Source: Novosphingobium barchaimii LL02 (lineage in GTDB: Bacteria; Pseudomonadota; Alphaproteobacteria; Sphingomonadales; Sphingomonadaceae). From it: 64,000 nt of DNA. Below, piece by piece: positions 41,661 through 50,938 of this stretch. Position 1 is the stretch's first letter, and each line of letters starts with the position of its first letter. The notes beneath the pieces were generated by a model. That model was not told the origin of the DNA, made no database searches, and saw nothing but the letters and a program-made list of their open reading frames with translations. The position numbers and the translations under genes are program-made. Where the stretch lies: contig NZ_KQ130452.1 of NCBI RefSeq assembly GCF_001046635.1, forward strand, positions 1,104,668 to 1,168,667. The letters run 5' to 3'.

Positions 41661-42974
41661 ATGACCGTGCGCCACATCGCCATCGTCGGATCGGGTCCTG
41701 CAGGCTATTACACCGCCGAAGCCGCGCTCAAGCAGTGGGGAAGCAGCGTGCGGATCGATATATTCGACGCCCTGCCCGTCCCCTTCGGCTTGATCCGCAG
41801 CGGAGTCGCCCCGGACCACCAGTCTATCAAGAGCGTATCGCGCCGCTACGAAGCGACCGCACTAAACGAGAACGTGCGGTTCGTCGGCAACGTCATGCTC
41901 GGCCGCGACCTTTCGGTGGCGGAACTGCAAGGGCTCTACGACGCGGTGATTCTTGCCACCGGTGCCCCGCATGATCGCAAGCTGGGCCTTCCCGGCGAAG
42001 ACCTGGCCAATGTTTTCGGCTCGGCCGCTTTCGTGGGATGGTACAACGGGCACCCGCAGTTTACCCGGCTTGACCCCGCGCTGGGGCACGATACCGCTGT
42101 CGTGGTGGGCAATGGTAACGTCGCGCTCGACGTGGCGCGCATCCTCGCCAAGTCCGAGCAGGAATTCGCCGAGTCGGACATCGTCGCCCACGCGCTCACC
42201 GCGTTGAAGGGATCTGCGGTGCGGCGGATCGTCATCCTCGGCCGGCGCGGGCCGCATCAGGTGGCGATGACGCCCAAGGAACTCGGCGAACTCGCGAAGT
42301 TGTCGCGTGCGCACCCTGAAGTCGATCCCGTGGACCTGCCGGACGTGGCCGAGGACGCCCATCTCGACACCGGGCAGCGCAAGGCCGTAGCCCTGCTGCG
42401 CAGTTTCGCCTCGAGCCAGTCCGCACCGGGGAAGGACGGGGTCACCGTCGAATTCGACTTCTTCGCCGCGCCCCGCGCCATTCTGGGCGACATCCGGGTC
42501 GAGGGCGTAGAGGTGGAACGCACCCGACTCGAAGGCGGCAAGGCGGTCGGCACCGGCGAGACGTATCGCATTCCGGCCGGGCTGGTCGTCGCCTGCATCG
42601 GCTACCAGACATCGCCGATCCCCGACGTGCCTTTCGACGAGGAAGGCGGCCGCTTCGCCAATGCCGAAGGGCGCATTGCTCCGGGCCTTTACTGCGTCGG
42701 TTGGGCGCGCCGGGGGCCGACCGGCACCATCGGCACCAACCGTCCTGACGGCTTCGCCATCGTCGAAAAGATCGCCGCCGACATGGCCGGCGACAGCGGC
42801 AAGCCCGGCCGCCCCGGCTTCGACGCACTGGCGCAGGAGCGCGGGATTGATGTGGTCAAGTTCACCGACTGGCAGAAGATCGACGAAGCCGAAGTCGCCA
42901 ATGCCCGTAGCGGCGCGCCTCGGGAGAAATTCGTCGCTGTGGAGACGATGATCGAGGCCTCGCACCGGGTCTGA
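41661..42974 (+). CDS. Ferredoxin/adrenodoxin-type NADP reductase (FprA-like)
   Basis: This FAD enzyme moves electrons between NADPH and a ferredoxin. The FAD site is IAIVGSGPAGYYTAEA at the N-terminus, with PVPFGLIRSGVAPDH. The NADP site is VVGNGNVALDVARIL, then GRRGPHQVAMTPKEL, and WARRGPTGTIGTNRPDG lies near the C-terminus. Length is about 437 residues. The start could be ATG 41652, ATG 41661 or GTG 41667; the GTG has the best spaced GGGAG. The ferredoxin partner is not in the window. Confidence 0.9.
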   Translation: MTVRHIAIVGSGPAGYYTAEAALKQWGSSVRIDIFDALPVPFGLIRSGVAPDHQSIKSVSRRYEATALNENVRFVGNVMLGRDLSVAELQGLYDAVILATGAPHDRKLGLPGEDLANVFGSAAFVGWYNGHPQFTRLDPALGHDTAVVVGNGNVALDVARILAKSEQEFAESDIVAHALTALKGSAVRRIVILGRRGPHQVAMTPKELGELAKLSRAHPEVDPVDLPDVAEDAHLDTGQRKAVALLRSFASSQSAPGKDGVTVEFDFFAAPRAILGDIRVEGVEVERTRLEGGKAVGTGETYRIPAGLVVACIGYQTSPIPDVPFDEEGGRFANAEGRIAPGLYCVGWARRGPTGTIGTNRPDGFAIVEKIAADMAGDSGKPGRPGFDALAQERGIDVVKFTDWQKIDEAEVANARSGAPREKFVAVETMIEASHRV

Positions 42975-43181
42975 GGCGGGCTGAAAAGGAGACGCTGCGG
43001 GGGCGATTTCCCACTCACCGTTGGGTTTTTCGGCGCCCTTCGCGGATCGCATGTTATGCCTGAATGGCGGCCTGGAGCTTCAGTTCACCCCGGTTTAGTC
43101 ACCGTGCAGCAATGCTTCGGTTGACCCGGCCGGGCCGGCTGGGGAGTTGTGCGGAGCAAGCCAACTTCAGGAGAAACCGAT

Positions 43182-43541
43182 ATGAAATCCAGCAAAGCCA
43201 TCGCCCTTGGCGCTGCCCTTTTCGGGATGGCGACGATCTCCGGTCCCGCCATCGCTCAGCAGCCGTCCACGGGTGCAGCACCAGGCGCCAGTTCCGCAAA
43301 GTACAGCGATGCCGAGGTCAATCAGTTCACCAAGGCAGTGATGGCCCTTCAGTCGATCCAGAAGGACGCCGCCGTCCCCGCCGCTGACAAGCAGGCGAAG
43401 ATGGCCGGCGCCGTCCAGCAATCGGGCCTACCGCCCGAGAAGTTCAATGAAATCGCCACTGCATCCAACACAGATCCGGCATTGATGCAGCGCATTCAGC
43501 TTGCGGCCGGCAAGATGCAGGGCGGCGCGAAGAACCCTTGA
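43182..43541 (+). CDS. DUF4168-type secreted protein
   Basis: The 119-residue protein has a signal peptide to about residue 25 (ISGPAIAQQ) and a helical domain of the DUF4168 kind (YSDAEVNQFTKAVMALQSIQ ... GLPPEKFNEIATASNTDPALMQRI). Its function is unknown; it is presumably periplasmic. A strong AGGAGA ribosome-binding site precedes the ATG, and a bidirectional terminator follows. Confidence 0.8.
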   Translation: MKSSKAIALGAALFGMATISGPAIAQQPSTGAAPGASSAKYSDAEVNQFTKAVMALQSIQKDAAVPAADKQAKMAGAVQQSGLPPEKFNEIATASNTDPALMQRIQLAAGKMQGGAKNP

Positions 43542-43570
43542 TCCTCTAACCGCGCGCAAAGCCGGCAAAC

Positions 43571-43605
43571 AAAAAGGCCGGGGCTTTCACCCCGGCCTTT
43601 TTCGT
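43571..43605. terminator. Bidirectional terminator between the DUF4168 gene and dnaN
   Basis: AAAAAGGCCGGGG and CCCCGGCCTTTTT arms around a short loop form a strong stem with A and T runs on both sides, between convergent genes. Confidence 0.92.
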
Positions 43606-43628
43606 TATCAGACAGACCTTGGGGCCGT

Positions 43629-44747
43629 TCAGACTCGCATCGGCATCAGAACGTAGAGCGCCGGGCTCTTCTCGTCCTTGCGGATCAGCGTCGGAGCAGC
43701 GGCATCCGCAAGGTGAAGTTCCACCGTGTCACCATCGATCTGGCCAAGGATGTCCTTCAGATAGTTGGCGTTGAAGCCAATCTCGAAGCCTTCTGAACCA
43801 TACTGCGCAGGCACTTCTTCAGCAGCCGTGCCATTGTCGGGCGAAGTGACCGAAAGCGTGACCCGGTCCGTATCCAGCGCCATCTTGACGGCGCGGGTCT
43901 TTTCGGTGGCGATGGTCGCCACGCGGTCCACGCCCTGGAAGAAGCTCTTGGGATCGATCCTGAGCAGCTTGTCGTTCCCGGTCGGAATGACGCGGGTGTA
44001 GTCCGGGAACGTGCCGTCGATCAGCTTGCTGGTAAGCACCACACCGTTCTCGCCGCCGAGCGTGAAGCGGACCTTGCTGGCGGACAGGTCGACCAGCACG
44101 TTGGTGTCGAGCGCCTCTTCGAGCAGCTTGCGCAGTTCGCCCACGCACTTACGCGGCACGATCACGTCGGGCATGCCATCTGCGCCGTCGGGACGGGCAA
44201 TGGTGAAGCGCGCGAGGCGGTGGCCATCGGTGGCAGCGGCCTTCAGTTCCTCGTCGGTAACGTGAAAGAAGATGCCGTTGAGATAATACCGGGTTTCCTC
44301 GGTAGAGATCGCAAAGCGCGTCGCGTCGATCAACTGCGCCAGCGTAGCCGCCGAAATCTCGAAGCTGGTCGGCAGTTCGCCTTCCGCGATCATCGGGAAA
44401 TCGTCACGCGGGAGCGTCGGCAGCTGGAAGCGGCTGCGCCCGGCCTTGACGATCATGCGGTTGTCCGCCGCATCGAGGCTGACCTGACTGCCTTCGGGCA
44501 GCTTGCGCGCGATGTCGAACAGCAGGTGCGCCGAAACCGTAATCGCACCGGCAGCCTCGACCGAGACGGCGCCGAGCGATTCCACGACCTGCAGATCGAG
44601 GTCGGTCGCCATCACCCGCAGCGAACCGCTCGCGGACGCTTCGATCAGGACGTTGGAGAGAATCGGAATGGTATTGCGGCGTTCGACGACGGACTGCACG
44701 TGCGAAAGGCAGCGCAGGAGCGCGGAACGTTCAATGGTGGCCTTCAT
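43629..44747 (-). CDS. dnaN: DNA polymerase III subunit beta (sliding clamp)
   Basis: It is the ring-shaped clamp that holds DNA polymerase III on DNA. The 372 residues show three clamp repeats, with MKATIERSALLRCLSHVQSVVERRNTIPI at the start and the C-terminal hydrophobic tail ALYVLMPMRV. dnaA is not adjacent, and I see no cluster of DnaA boxes nearby, so the origin is not indicated here. Confidence 0.96.
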   Translation of the reverse strand: MKATIERSALLRCLSHVQSVVERRNTIPILSNVLIEASASGSLRVMATDLDLQVVESLGAVSVEAAGAITVSAHLLFDIARKLPEGSQVSLDAADNRMIVKAGRSRFQLPTLPRDDFPMIAEGELPTSFEISAATLAQLIDATRFAISTEETRYYLNGIFFHVTDEELKAAATDGHRLARFTIARPDGADGMPDVIVPRKCVGELRKLLEEALDTNVLVDLSASKVRFTLGGENGVVLTSKLIDGTFPDYTRVIPTGNDKLLRIDPKSFFQGVDRVATIATEKTRAVKMALDTDRVTLSVTSPDNGTAAEEVPAQYGSEGFEIGFNANYLKDILGQIDGDTVELHLADAAAPTLIRKDEKSPALYVLMPMRV

Positions 44748-44887
44748 GACAGCCTAAAGTCCCCCTTGGTCGGGTTAGGGTTCGCAAAAAACCCGAAAAT
44801 CGGACGACTATCTCTAACGCCCGCTAGTGCTGCGGCAAGCGCGATATGGGCGCAACCCCGCGAATCTGGGGATAAACTTGGGGGTTC

Positions 44888-44931
44888 AGGTCAGGTAGGG
44901 GAGAGAGAGGCCCCTCTCCCCCGCCTGACCT
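44888..44931 (-). terminator. Long imperfect hairpin at the fabG 3' end
   Basis: AGGTCAGG (44888-44895) pairs with CCTGACCT (44924-44931), with a further GGGGAGAG/CTCTCCCC inner stem. It begins at the fabG stop. A T-run is missing, so this is a terminator-like or stabilising hairpin. Confidence 0.5.
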
Positions 44932-45695
44932 CAGATCATCACCATGCCGCCGTTGACGTGGATCGTCTGGCCGGTGACGTAGCCTGCCTGCTTGCTGGCA
45001 AGGAACACGGCGGCGGCGGCGATGTCCTCGCCCTCGCCCATGCGGCCCATCGGAATGCGGCCGTTGAGCGCGTCCTTCTGGGCATCGGGCAGCACGTCGG
45101 TCATGGCGGTGCGGATGAAGCCCGGCGCGATGCAGTTGACCGTCACGCCGCGAGTGGCCAGCTCCTGCGCAAGGCTCTTGGACATGGCGGTGATGCCGCC
45201 CTTGGCCGCGCAGTAGTTCATCTGGCCGGGGTTGCCGGTGGTGCCGACCACTGAAGTCACGTTGATGATGCGGCCGAAGCGCGCCTTCATCATCGGCTTG
45301 GTGACGGCGCGCATCAGGCGGAAGGTCGATTCGAGGTTCACGCGGATCACCGCGTCCCATTCCTCGTCCTTCATGCGCATCGCCAGATTATCGCGGGTGA
45401 TACCGGCGTTGTTGATGAGGATATCGATCTTGCCCAGCGATTCGAGCGCGGCGGGCACCAGCTTCTCGACCTGCTCGGCGTCCGAGAGGTTGCAGGCGAT
45501 CGCGACGTGATCGACTTCCTGCGGCGCCTGCGGGCTGTGCTCGTCCAGTTCGTCACGAAAGGCGCGCAGCTTGTCGGGGTTGGAGCCGGAAATGGCGAGG
45601 CGAGCGCCCTGCGAGGCCAGCGCGCGGGCCACCGACGAACCGATACCGCCGCTCGCTCCGGTTACCAGGGCAGTCATTCCGTGAAGGTCGAACAT
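44931..45695 (-). CDS. fabG: 3-oxoacyl-[acyl-carrier-protein] reductase
   Basis: It reduces 3-oxoacyl-ACP with NADPH in fatty-acid elongation. The short-chain dehydrogenase marks are VTGASGGIG at 11-19, NNAG at 95-98 and the catalytic S148, Y161, K165 (NYCAAKGG). The C-terminus is GQTIHVNGGMVMI. The 254-residue length is slightly long for FabG because of an insertion near 52-62. It lies 87 bases downstream of fabD on the same strand, forming a fatty-acid operon. Confidence 0.95.
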   Translation of the reverse strand: MFDLHGMTALVTGASGGIGSSVARALASQGARLAISGSNPDKLRAFRDELDEHSPQAPQEVDHVAIACNLSDAEQVEKLVPAALESLGKIDILINNAGITRDNLAMRMKDEEWDAVIRVNLESTFRLMRAVTKPMMKARFGRIINVTSVVGTTGNPGQMNYCAAKGGITAMSKSLAQELATRGVTVNCIAPGFIRTAMTDVLPDAQKDALNGRIPMGRMGEGEDIAAAAVFLASKQAGYVTGQTIHVNGGMVMI

Positions 45696-45782
45696 GTGAA
45701 ACTCCTAGATAGTCGTCTGGTCCGATGCGCGGACCTACTTCAAAGCCGACAGCAGCCCCGGGTCAAGCCCGGGGCACCGCCG

Positions 45783-46718
45783 TCACAGGCTCTTTGCGAG
45801 TTCCTCGATCTCGGCCATCGTCGAGGCAGACGTCACGTCCACGTCGCCGGCCGAGCGCTTGATCATCGGGCCGACGACCTTGCCGCCCAGTTCGACGAAG
45901 CGTTCCACGCCCGCTGCATGCATGGCGATCGCGCTTTCACGCCAGCGGACGCGGCCGGTGACCTGCTCGACCAGCAGGCGCTGGACTTCGGCCGGATCGG
46001 TGACAACGGCGGCGGTGACGTTCGCGAACAGGGCGACGCGAAGCGCCCCCGGCGGCGTTGCGGCCAGCGCTTCGGCCATCGCATCGGCGGCAGGCTGCAT
46101 CAGCGGGCAGTGGAACGGCGCCGAGACCGGCAGCGCGATGCCGCGCTTGATGCCGTGCTCCTTGACGAGGGCAATAGCGCGCTCGATCGCTTCCAGATGA
46201 CCCGAAAGCACGACCTGGCCCGGATCGTTGTCATTGGCGACGGTGCACACCTGTCCCTCTGCGGCCGCTTCGGCAAGCGCAGTGGCCTTTTCGATGTCAG
46301 CGCCCAGCAGAGCGGCCATGGCGCCCACGCCCACCGGCACCGCAGCCTGCATCGATTCGCCGCGCAGCTTGAGCAGGCGCGCGGTGTCGGCAAGGCTGAA
46401 GGCACCCGCAGCGCAAAGCGCGGTATATTCACCCAGCGAGTGGCCGGCGACGAAGTCCGCCTTGTCGGCGAGGCTGATGCCGCCCTCCTTCTCCAGCACG
46501 CGCAGCACGGCGATGGCGTGGGCCATGATCGCAGGCTGGGCGTTGGCGGTGAGGAGAAGCTGGTCCTCGGGGCCATCGGTCATGATCTTGAACAGGTTCT
46601 GCCCAAGCGCGTCGTCGACCTCCTGGAAAACCTCGCGCGCGGCGACGCTGGCGGCGGCCAGTTCCGCGCCCATGCCGACCTTCTGGCTGCCCTGTCCGGG
46701 GAAAACGAATGCACGCAT
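45783..46718 (-). CDS. fabD: Malonyl-CoA:ACP transacylase
   Basis: It loads malonyl groups onto acyl carrier protein. The 311-residue protein begins FVFPGQGSQKVGMG, has the nucleophile in GHSLGEYTAL (S94), and APFHCPLM carries the catalytic His. It precedes fabG. Confidence 0.96.
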   Translation of the reverse strand: MRAFVFPGQGSQKVGMGAELAAASVAAREVFQEVDDALGQNLFKIMTDGPEDQLLLTANAQPAIMAHAIAVLRVLEKEGGISLADKADFVAGHSLGEYTALCAAGAFSLADTARLLKLRGESMQAAVPVGVGAMAALLGADIEKATALAEAAAEGQVCTVANDNDPGQVVLSGHLEAIERAIALVKEHGIKRGIALPVSAPFHCPLMQPAADAMAEALAATPPGALRVALFANVTAAVVTDPAEVQRLLVEQVTGRVRWRESAIAMHAAGVERFVELGGKVVGPMIKRSAGDVDVTSASTMAEIEELAKSL

Positions 46719-46849
46719 CTGCGACCGTCCTTCTGTTGAAGCGGGCGTTTGGTCACATTACCAGTCACCGGCCGCTTGCGATTCGAGTGTGGCGCGGCGG
46801 GTTATTGACCTTGCGGACTTACGGCAACCCCTAACGCGGAAATGCAGGC

Positions 46850-47374
46850 TCACAAGGCAATGTCGATAATGACGCCTCTGGAGAAATCGCCGGCGCTTTT
46901 GCGCACCGTTTCATAGAAGCCCGTCAGCGCCGGGGTGGGCTGATAGAGTTCCAGCATGTGCCCATAAGCGGCGCGCGCATCCACGAAGACATAGCGGAAA
47001 CCGTCGGTCATCTCGGCATCGAGCGCAACCTGGTGCCCCTGCGCCGCGAACCCGGCGACCGCTTCGTCCAGATCGTCCACAAACAGCGCGACATGGTGCA
47101 CCCCCTGCCCGCCGGAACCTTCGGGATAGATGTCGTGAAAAGCTGACTGCCCCGAATTGTTCTGCTGGCAGAACTCGATCATCACTTCGCCCCATTGCCC
47201 GTATGCGCTCGAATGGTCGAGTTCGCGCGGAGTGCCGCGATGAAGCGCGCGGGTCAGGGCGATATGCTCCGCCACGTAGTACGGGCCGGAACCGAAGGTG
47301 GCCGAATGGGCCAGCGCGGCGGCGCGCACGTCAGGCACGAAATAGGCGATCTGGCGGATCGGCAGCGGCGCCAT
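46850..47374 (-). CDS. VOC (glyoxalase/dioxygenase-fold) family protein
   Basis: The 174-residue protein has two beta-alpha-beta-beta-beta modules typical of the vicinal-oxygen-chelate superfamily, with IRQIAYFVPD at the start, GQGVHHVALFVDDLDEAV in the middle and GHMLELYQPTP. Candidate metal ligands are the His of GVHHVA and the Glu of MLELY. The reaction is not assignable. Confidence 0.8.
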   Translation of the reverse strand: MAPLPIRQIAYFVPDVRAAALAHSATFGSGPYYVAEHIALTRALHRGTPRELDHSSAYGQWGEVMIEFCQQNNSGQSAFHDIYPEGSGGQGVHHVALFVDDLDEAVAGFAAQGHQVALDAEMTDGFRYVFVDARAAYGHMLELYQPTPALTGFYETVRKSAGDFSRGVIIDIAL

Positions 47375-47418
47375 GGCACTCTCCTCTTGTCGTTATCGCC
47401 GGGAGAGTGGCGCGCCGG

Positions 47419-48228
47419 TCAGCCGAAAGGAACTATCTTATTGGCTGCGTCGTGACCGATATCGGCCTCGCCAAGGAATGCTATGGAGTGGCGCTCGCAC
47501 CAGTGGCGGGCGATACTTAGCGCGTCGGCGCCGAACGGGCGGTCGTTCTCTGGCACGTCGCTGACCCGGCCGAGCCGCAGCCCGGCGATGCCGCCAAGAT
47601 GCGCGGTGGCGTGGAAGAACAGGCGATCGACCGCGTAGAGATATTCGGACACTTCCTCGACCATGACCACATGCCCCGCTAGGCCGGGCATAAGCCGGGT
47701 GCCGCTCATCATCGCCAGCGTCATCAGGTTGAAGGCGGCGACGGGATGGCGCTCATCCGCCAGCGAAGGTTCGAGGCCATCACGCTCCCCGGCAAGGAAT
47801 CCCAGTGCGCGGCGCACCGCGTCCTTGCCGCCGGACCGGCGGATGTCAGCCAGCATCGGCGCGTGGACGGGCCTGCCGATTTTCGCGCGGTAAAGGCCGC
47901 CCAGCAGATAGCCGCCATCCGAATAGCCGAGATAAGCCTTCTGGCCCGCAGCATGGGTGAGGCTGCCCAGCACATCTTCCGCAATCCGGCATGCGCCATA
48001 ACCGCCCCGCGCGAACCACACCGCGTCAAAAGACGGGTCGTTGGCGCATTCCACGAAGGCCGCTTTGCGCGACTCGTCGGAGCCGGCAAAATGACCGTCC
48101 ACCGCAAAGCACTGGTCATGGATTTCCAGTTCCAGGCCGGAAAACTCGGCAGCCGCCAGAGCCTGGACGGCCTGGGCATCCTCAAGGGTGATCGGAGTGG
48201 ACGGGGCGCAGACGGCGATACGGGTCAT
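47419..48228 (-). CDS. ldcA: LD-carboxypeptidase (peptidase family S66)
   Basis: It removes the terminal D-Ala from murein tetrapeptides in the cytoplasm, giving tripeptide for recycling. The nucleophile is S103 in GYSDGG. The Glu/His part of the triad is VEEVSEYLYAVDR and IGHDAANKIVPFG at the C-terminus. Length 269 is a little short for LdcA. The immunity-type MccF branch of S66 is an alternative. Its divergent neighbour mpl uses the tripeptide, which supports the recycling role. Confidence 0.82.
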   Translation of the reverse strand: MTRIAVCAPSTPITLEDAQAVQALAAAEFSGLELEIHDQCFAVDGHFAGSDESRKAAFVECANDPSFDAVWFARGGYGACRIAEDVLGSLTHAAGQKAYLGYSDGGYLLGGLYRAKIGRPVHAPMLADIRRSGGKDAVRRALGFLAGERDGLEPSLADERHPVAAFNLMTLAMMSGTRLMPGLAGHVVMVEEVSEYLYAVDRLFFHATAHLGGIAGLRLGRVSDVPENDRPFGADALSIARHWCERHSIAFLGEADIGHDAANKIVPFG

Positions 48229-48354
48229 GGGCCGATGCTACCCCTCACCGGCGGCGCCGCGAAGCCGGAAACGGCGCCTTTTCCACCGGCGCGATGCAGA
48301 TCGGCGCGGGGATCACGGTTGTGTTTGGCCGCCGTGCGAAATACTCAAGGCGGC

Positions 48355-49767
48355 ATGACCGACGCTTCTGCTCTCACCGCCCATCCCTGGTTCTTCTGCG
48401 GCATCGGCGGCTCGGGCATGTTGCCGCTCGCGCTGATCCTGAAGGGACACGGCGCGCAGATCGCAGGGTCCGACCGCAGCCGCGACCAAGGCCGCAGCCC
48501 GGAAAAGTTCCGCTGGCTGGAATCGCTCGGCTTCGATCTGCACCCGCAGGACGGCAGCGGCATCACTTCGGCCAGCCAGACGCTGGTGGCCTCCGCCGCC
48601 GTCGAGGATACCGTGCCCGAAGTGGTCCGTGCCACTACGTTCGGCTGCCCGCGCATGAGCCGGGCGCAGCTGCTGGCAACACTGTTCAACGCCGCGCCCT
48701 TCGGCGTCGCCATCGGCGGCACCAGCGGCAAGTCGACCGTGACCGGCATGACTGGCTGGATCATGACCGCTGCGGGCACGGATCCCACGATCATGAACGG
48801 CGCGGTGATGAAGAATTTCGCGACGCCCGACGCTCCGTTCGCCAGCGCCCGCGTGGGACAAGGCGATGCGTTCGTCTCGGAAGTGGACGAAAGCGACGGC
48901 TCTATCGCGCTCTATCGCCCGAAAGTGGCGGTGCTGGGCAACGTCAGCCTCGACCACAAGAGCCTTGAGGAACTGCGCGAACTCTTCGGCGATTTCCTCG
49001 CCCGCGCCGACGTGGCCGCGATCAACCTCGACGACGCGGAAACCGCCGCGCTGGCGCCGCGTGCCAAGACGCTGGTCACTTTCGGCGTCACATCAAGTGA
49101 AGCGCAGATTGGCGCTGTCGATATCGTCGAAGGCCCGGTTACCCTCACCGCCACCGTGCTCGACCGGCGGGACGGCACTTCGCACGCGCTCACCCTCAAA
49201 GTACCGGGCCGCCACAACCTCTACAACGCGCTGGCCGCCATCGCCGCTGCCAATGCCGCCGGTGTTTCGGTGGCCGATGCCGTGGCAGCGCTCGGCTCGT
49301 TCTTGGGCCTTGCCCGCCGGTTCGACGTGGTCGGCTCGTCGCCCGGCGGTGTGACCGTGATCGACGACTTCGGCCACAACCCGGACAAGGTCTCGGCAAC
49401 GCTTGCCACCCTGAAGGCGCATCCCGGCCGCGTCATCGCCTTCTTCCAGCCTCATGGCTACGGCCCCTTGCGTCAGATGGGTGCGGAGCTGGCCGAAGTC
49501 CTCGCCCGCAAGCTGGACGCGGACGATCTCACCATGCTTTGCGATCCGGTCTACTTCGGCGGCACGGTCGATCGCAGCGAAGGCAGCGAAAGGATCGTGC
49601 GCCTGATCGAGGACCATGGCGGCAAGGCGGAATACGTACCCTCGCGCGCAGATTGCGGCACAAGGATCGCGCAGATCGCCCGTCCCGGCGACCGCGTGGT
49701 CATCATGGGCGCCCGCGACGATACACTGACGCTCTTCGCGAAAGACCTGCTCGCCGCGCTGGCCTAA
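48355..49767 (+). CDS. mpl: Mur ligase family protein, probable UDP-MurNAc:tripeptide ligase Mpl
   Basis: This protein is predicted to join recycled L-Ala-D-Glu-meso-DAP to UDP-MurNAc using ATP. The 470-residue Mur ligase has an N-terminal UDP-MurNAc fold (FFCGIGGSGMLPLA), the P-loop GGTSGKSTVTGM at 121-132, SEVDESDGSI, the central-domain GNVSLDHKSLEE and the C-terminal DDFGHNPDKVSA. An AAGG precedes the ATG at 48355. MurC is the main alternative. The Mpl call rests on the adjacent ldcA and the absence of a dcw cluster. Confidence 0.78.
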   Translation: MTDASALTAHPWFFCGIGGSGMLPLALILKGHGAQIAGSDRSRDQGRSPEKFRWLESLGFDLHPQDGSGITSASQTLVASAAVEDTVPEVVRATTFGCPRMSRAQLLATLFNAAPFGVAIGGTSGKSTVTGMTGWIMTAAGTDPTIMNGAVMKNFATPDAPFASARVGQGDAFVSEVDESDGSIALYRPKVAVLGNVSLDHKSLEELRELFGDFLARADVAAINLDDAETAALAPRAKTLVTFGVTSSEAQIGAVDIVEGPVTLTATVLDRRDGTSHALTLKVPGRHNLYNALAAIAAANAAGVSVADAVAALGSFLGLARRFDVVGSSPGGVTVIDDFGHNPDKVSATLATLKAHPGRVIAFFQPHGYGPLRQMGAELAEVLARKLDADDLTMLCDPVYFGGTVDRSEGSERIVRLIEDHGGKAEYVPSRADCGTRIAQIARPGDRVVIMGARDDTLTLFAKDLLAALA

Positions 49768-49804
49768 TCTTCGTCCCGGATCAAATCCGGCGCGACGCGG
49801 GACT

Positions 49805-50749
49805 TCAATGGGCTTTGCCGCGCGCTTTCGCGACAAAGTGCACCGCCACCGCCACCACTGCGCCCAGCACCAACCCCACGATCGCGGAAGCCACCGCATA
49901 GGCCAGCCAGCCAGCTACCGGACCAAGCGGCCCGGCCGCATCTGCCAGCATATGCTGGATATTGTGGGCCACATGTGCGGGCGCTGGAACGCCAAGTTCT
50001 TCCAGGCCGTGCAGAATGATGCCGCCGCCCACCCACAGCATCGCCAGCGTACCGACGCTGCCAAGCACCGTGAGCACCACCGGCATCGCCCGCAGCAGGA
50101 ACCGCCCTGTAGCCTGAGCGGCGGAAGACGCCTTCTTCGTCAGGTGCAGGCCAACGTCGTCCATCTTCACGATCAACGCCACCGCGCCATAGACCGCGAC
50201 GGTGATCGCAATGCCAACCACCGCCAGCGTCACCGCGCGCGCCAGCAGGGTCTCGTCGCTCACCTCGTTGAGGGCGATGGCCATGATCTCGGCCGAGAGG
50301 ATCAGGTCGGTCCGCACCGCGCCGGAAACACGGGTCTTCTCGAAGCTGGCTGGATCCGCGATCGGGTCCTCCAGCGTCTCGCCGTGCTTTTCCCCGCCGA
50401 GCTTCTCGATCACCTTCTCTGCGCCCTCGAAGGCAAGGTAGAGCCCGCCCAGCATCAGGATCGGCGTGATCGCCTGTGGCAGGAAGGCGCTTAGCAGCAG
50501 CGCGATCGGCAGCAGGATCAACAGCTTGTTGCGGAAGGACCCTTTGGTGATCTTCCAGATCATCGGCAGTTCGCGATCAGGCGTGAAGCCGGTCACGTAG
50601 CCGGGCGTCACCGCCGCATCATCGATCACCACGCCGGCCGCTTTGGTGCCCGCCTTGGCCACCCCTGCCCCGACATCGTCCAGCGATGCGGCGGCGGCAC
50701 GGGCAATGACCGATACGTCGTCGAGTAAGGCAACAAGGCCGGATGGCAT
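49805..50749 (-). CDS. DUF808 (YedI-like) membrane protein
   Basis: This 314-residue inner-membrane protein begins with the family signature PSGLVALLDDVSVIARAAAASLDDV. GYVTGFTPDRELPMIWKITKGSFRNK and about six hydrophobic segments follow. The function of the family is unknown. It converges on mpl and is divergent from the flagellin gene. Confidence 0.88.
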   Translation of the reverse strand: MPSGLVALLDDVSVIARAAAASLDDVGAGVAKAGTKAAGVVIDDAAVTPGYVTGFTPDRELPMIWKITKGSFRNKLLILLPIALLLSAFLPQAITPILMLGGLYLAFEGAEKVIEKLGGEKHGETLEDPIADPASFEKTRVSGAVRTDLILSAEIMAIALNEVSDETLLARAVTLAVVGIAITVAVYGAVALIVKMDDVGLHLTKKASSAAQATGRFLLRAMPVVLTVLGSVGTLAMLWVGGGIILHGLEELGVPAPAHVAHNIQHMLADAAGPLGPVAGWLAYAVASAIVGLVLGAVVAVAVHFVAKARGKAH

Positions 50750-50846
50750 CGGTATTCCTTATGGTTGTAAATGCGAGATCGCTGCGAGCAATGCGGGGGA
50801 ACCGCCGCGTAATCAAGGACGGTCACGAAACGAAATACACAGGGCT

Positions 50847-50872
50847 TAAATCGGTTGCACCCCCGCCGTTCT
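50847..50872 (+). promoter_or_regulatory. Candidate FliA (sigma-28) promoter of the flagellin gene
   Basis: TAAATCGG, a 10-base spacer and GCCGTTCT resemble the sigma-28 consensus TAAAGTTT-N11-GCCGATAA. The match is exact in TAAA and GCCG. It lies about 67 bases before the flagellin ATG, leaving room for a leader. The identification is by eye. Confidence 0.45.
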
Positions 50873-50938
50873 CATCCCTGCACGAAGAAGGCGCCATGAT
50901 CGGGACCTTCATTTACAACAGTTTATCGGGGAAATATC

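Noticed and set aside
44748-44930. Replication origin near dnaN
   Set aside because: No group of DnaA boxes, no AT-rich unwinding region and no dnaA gene nearby.
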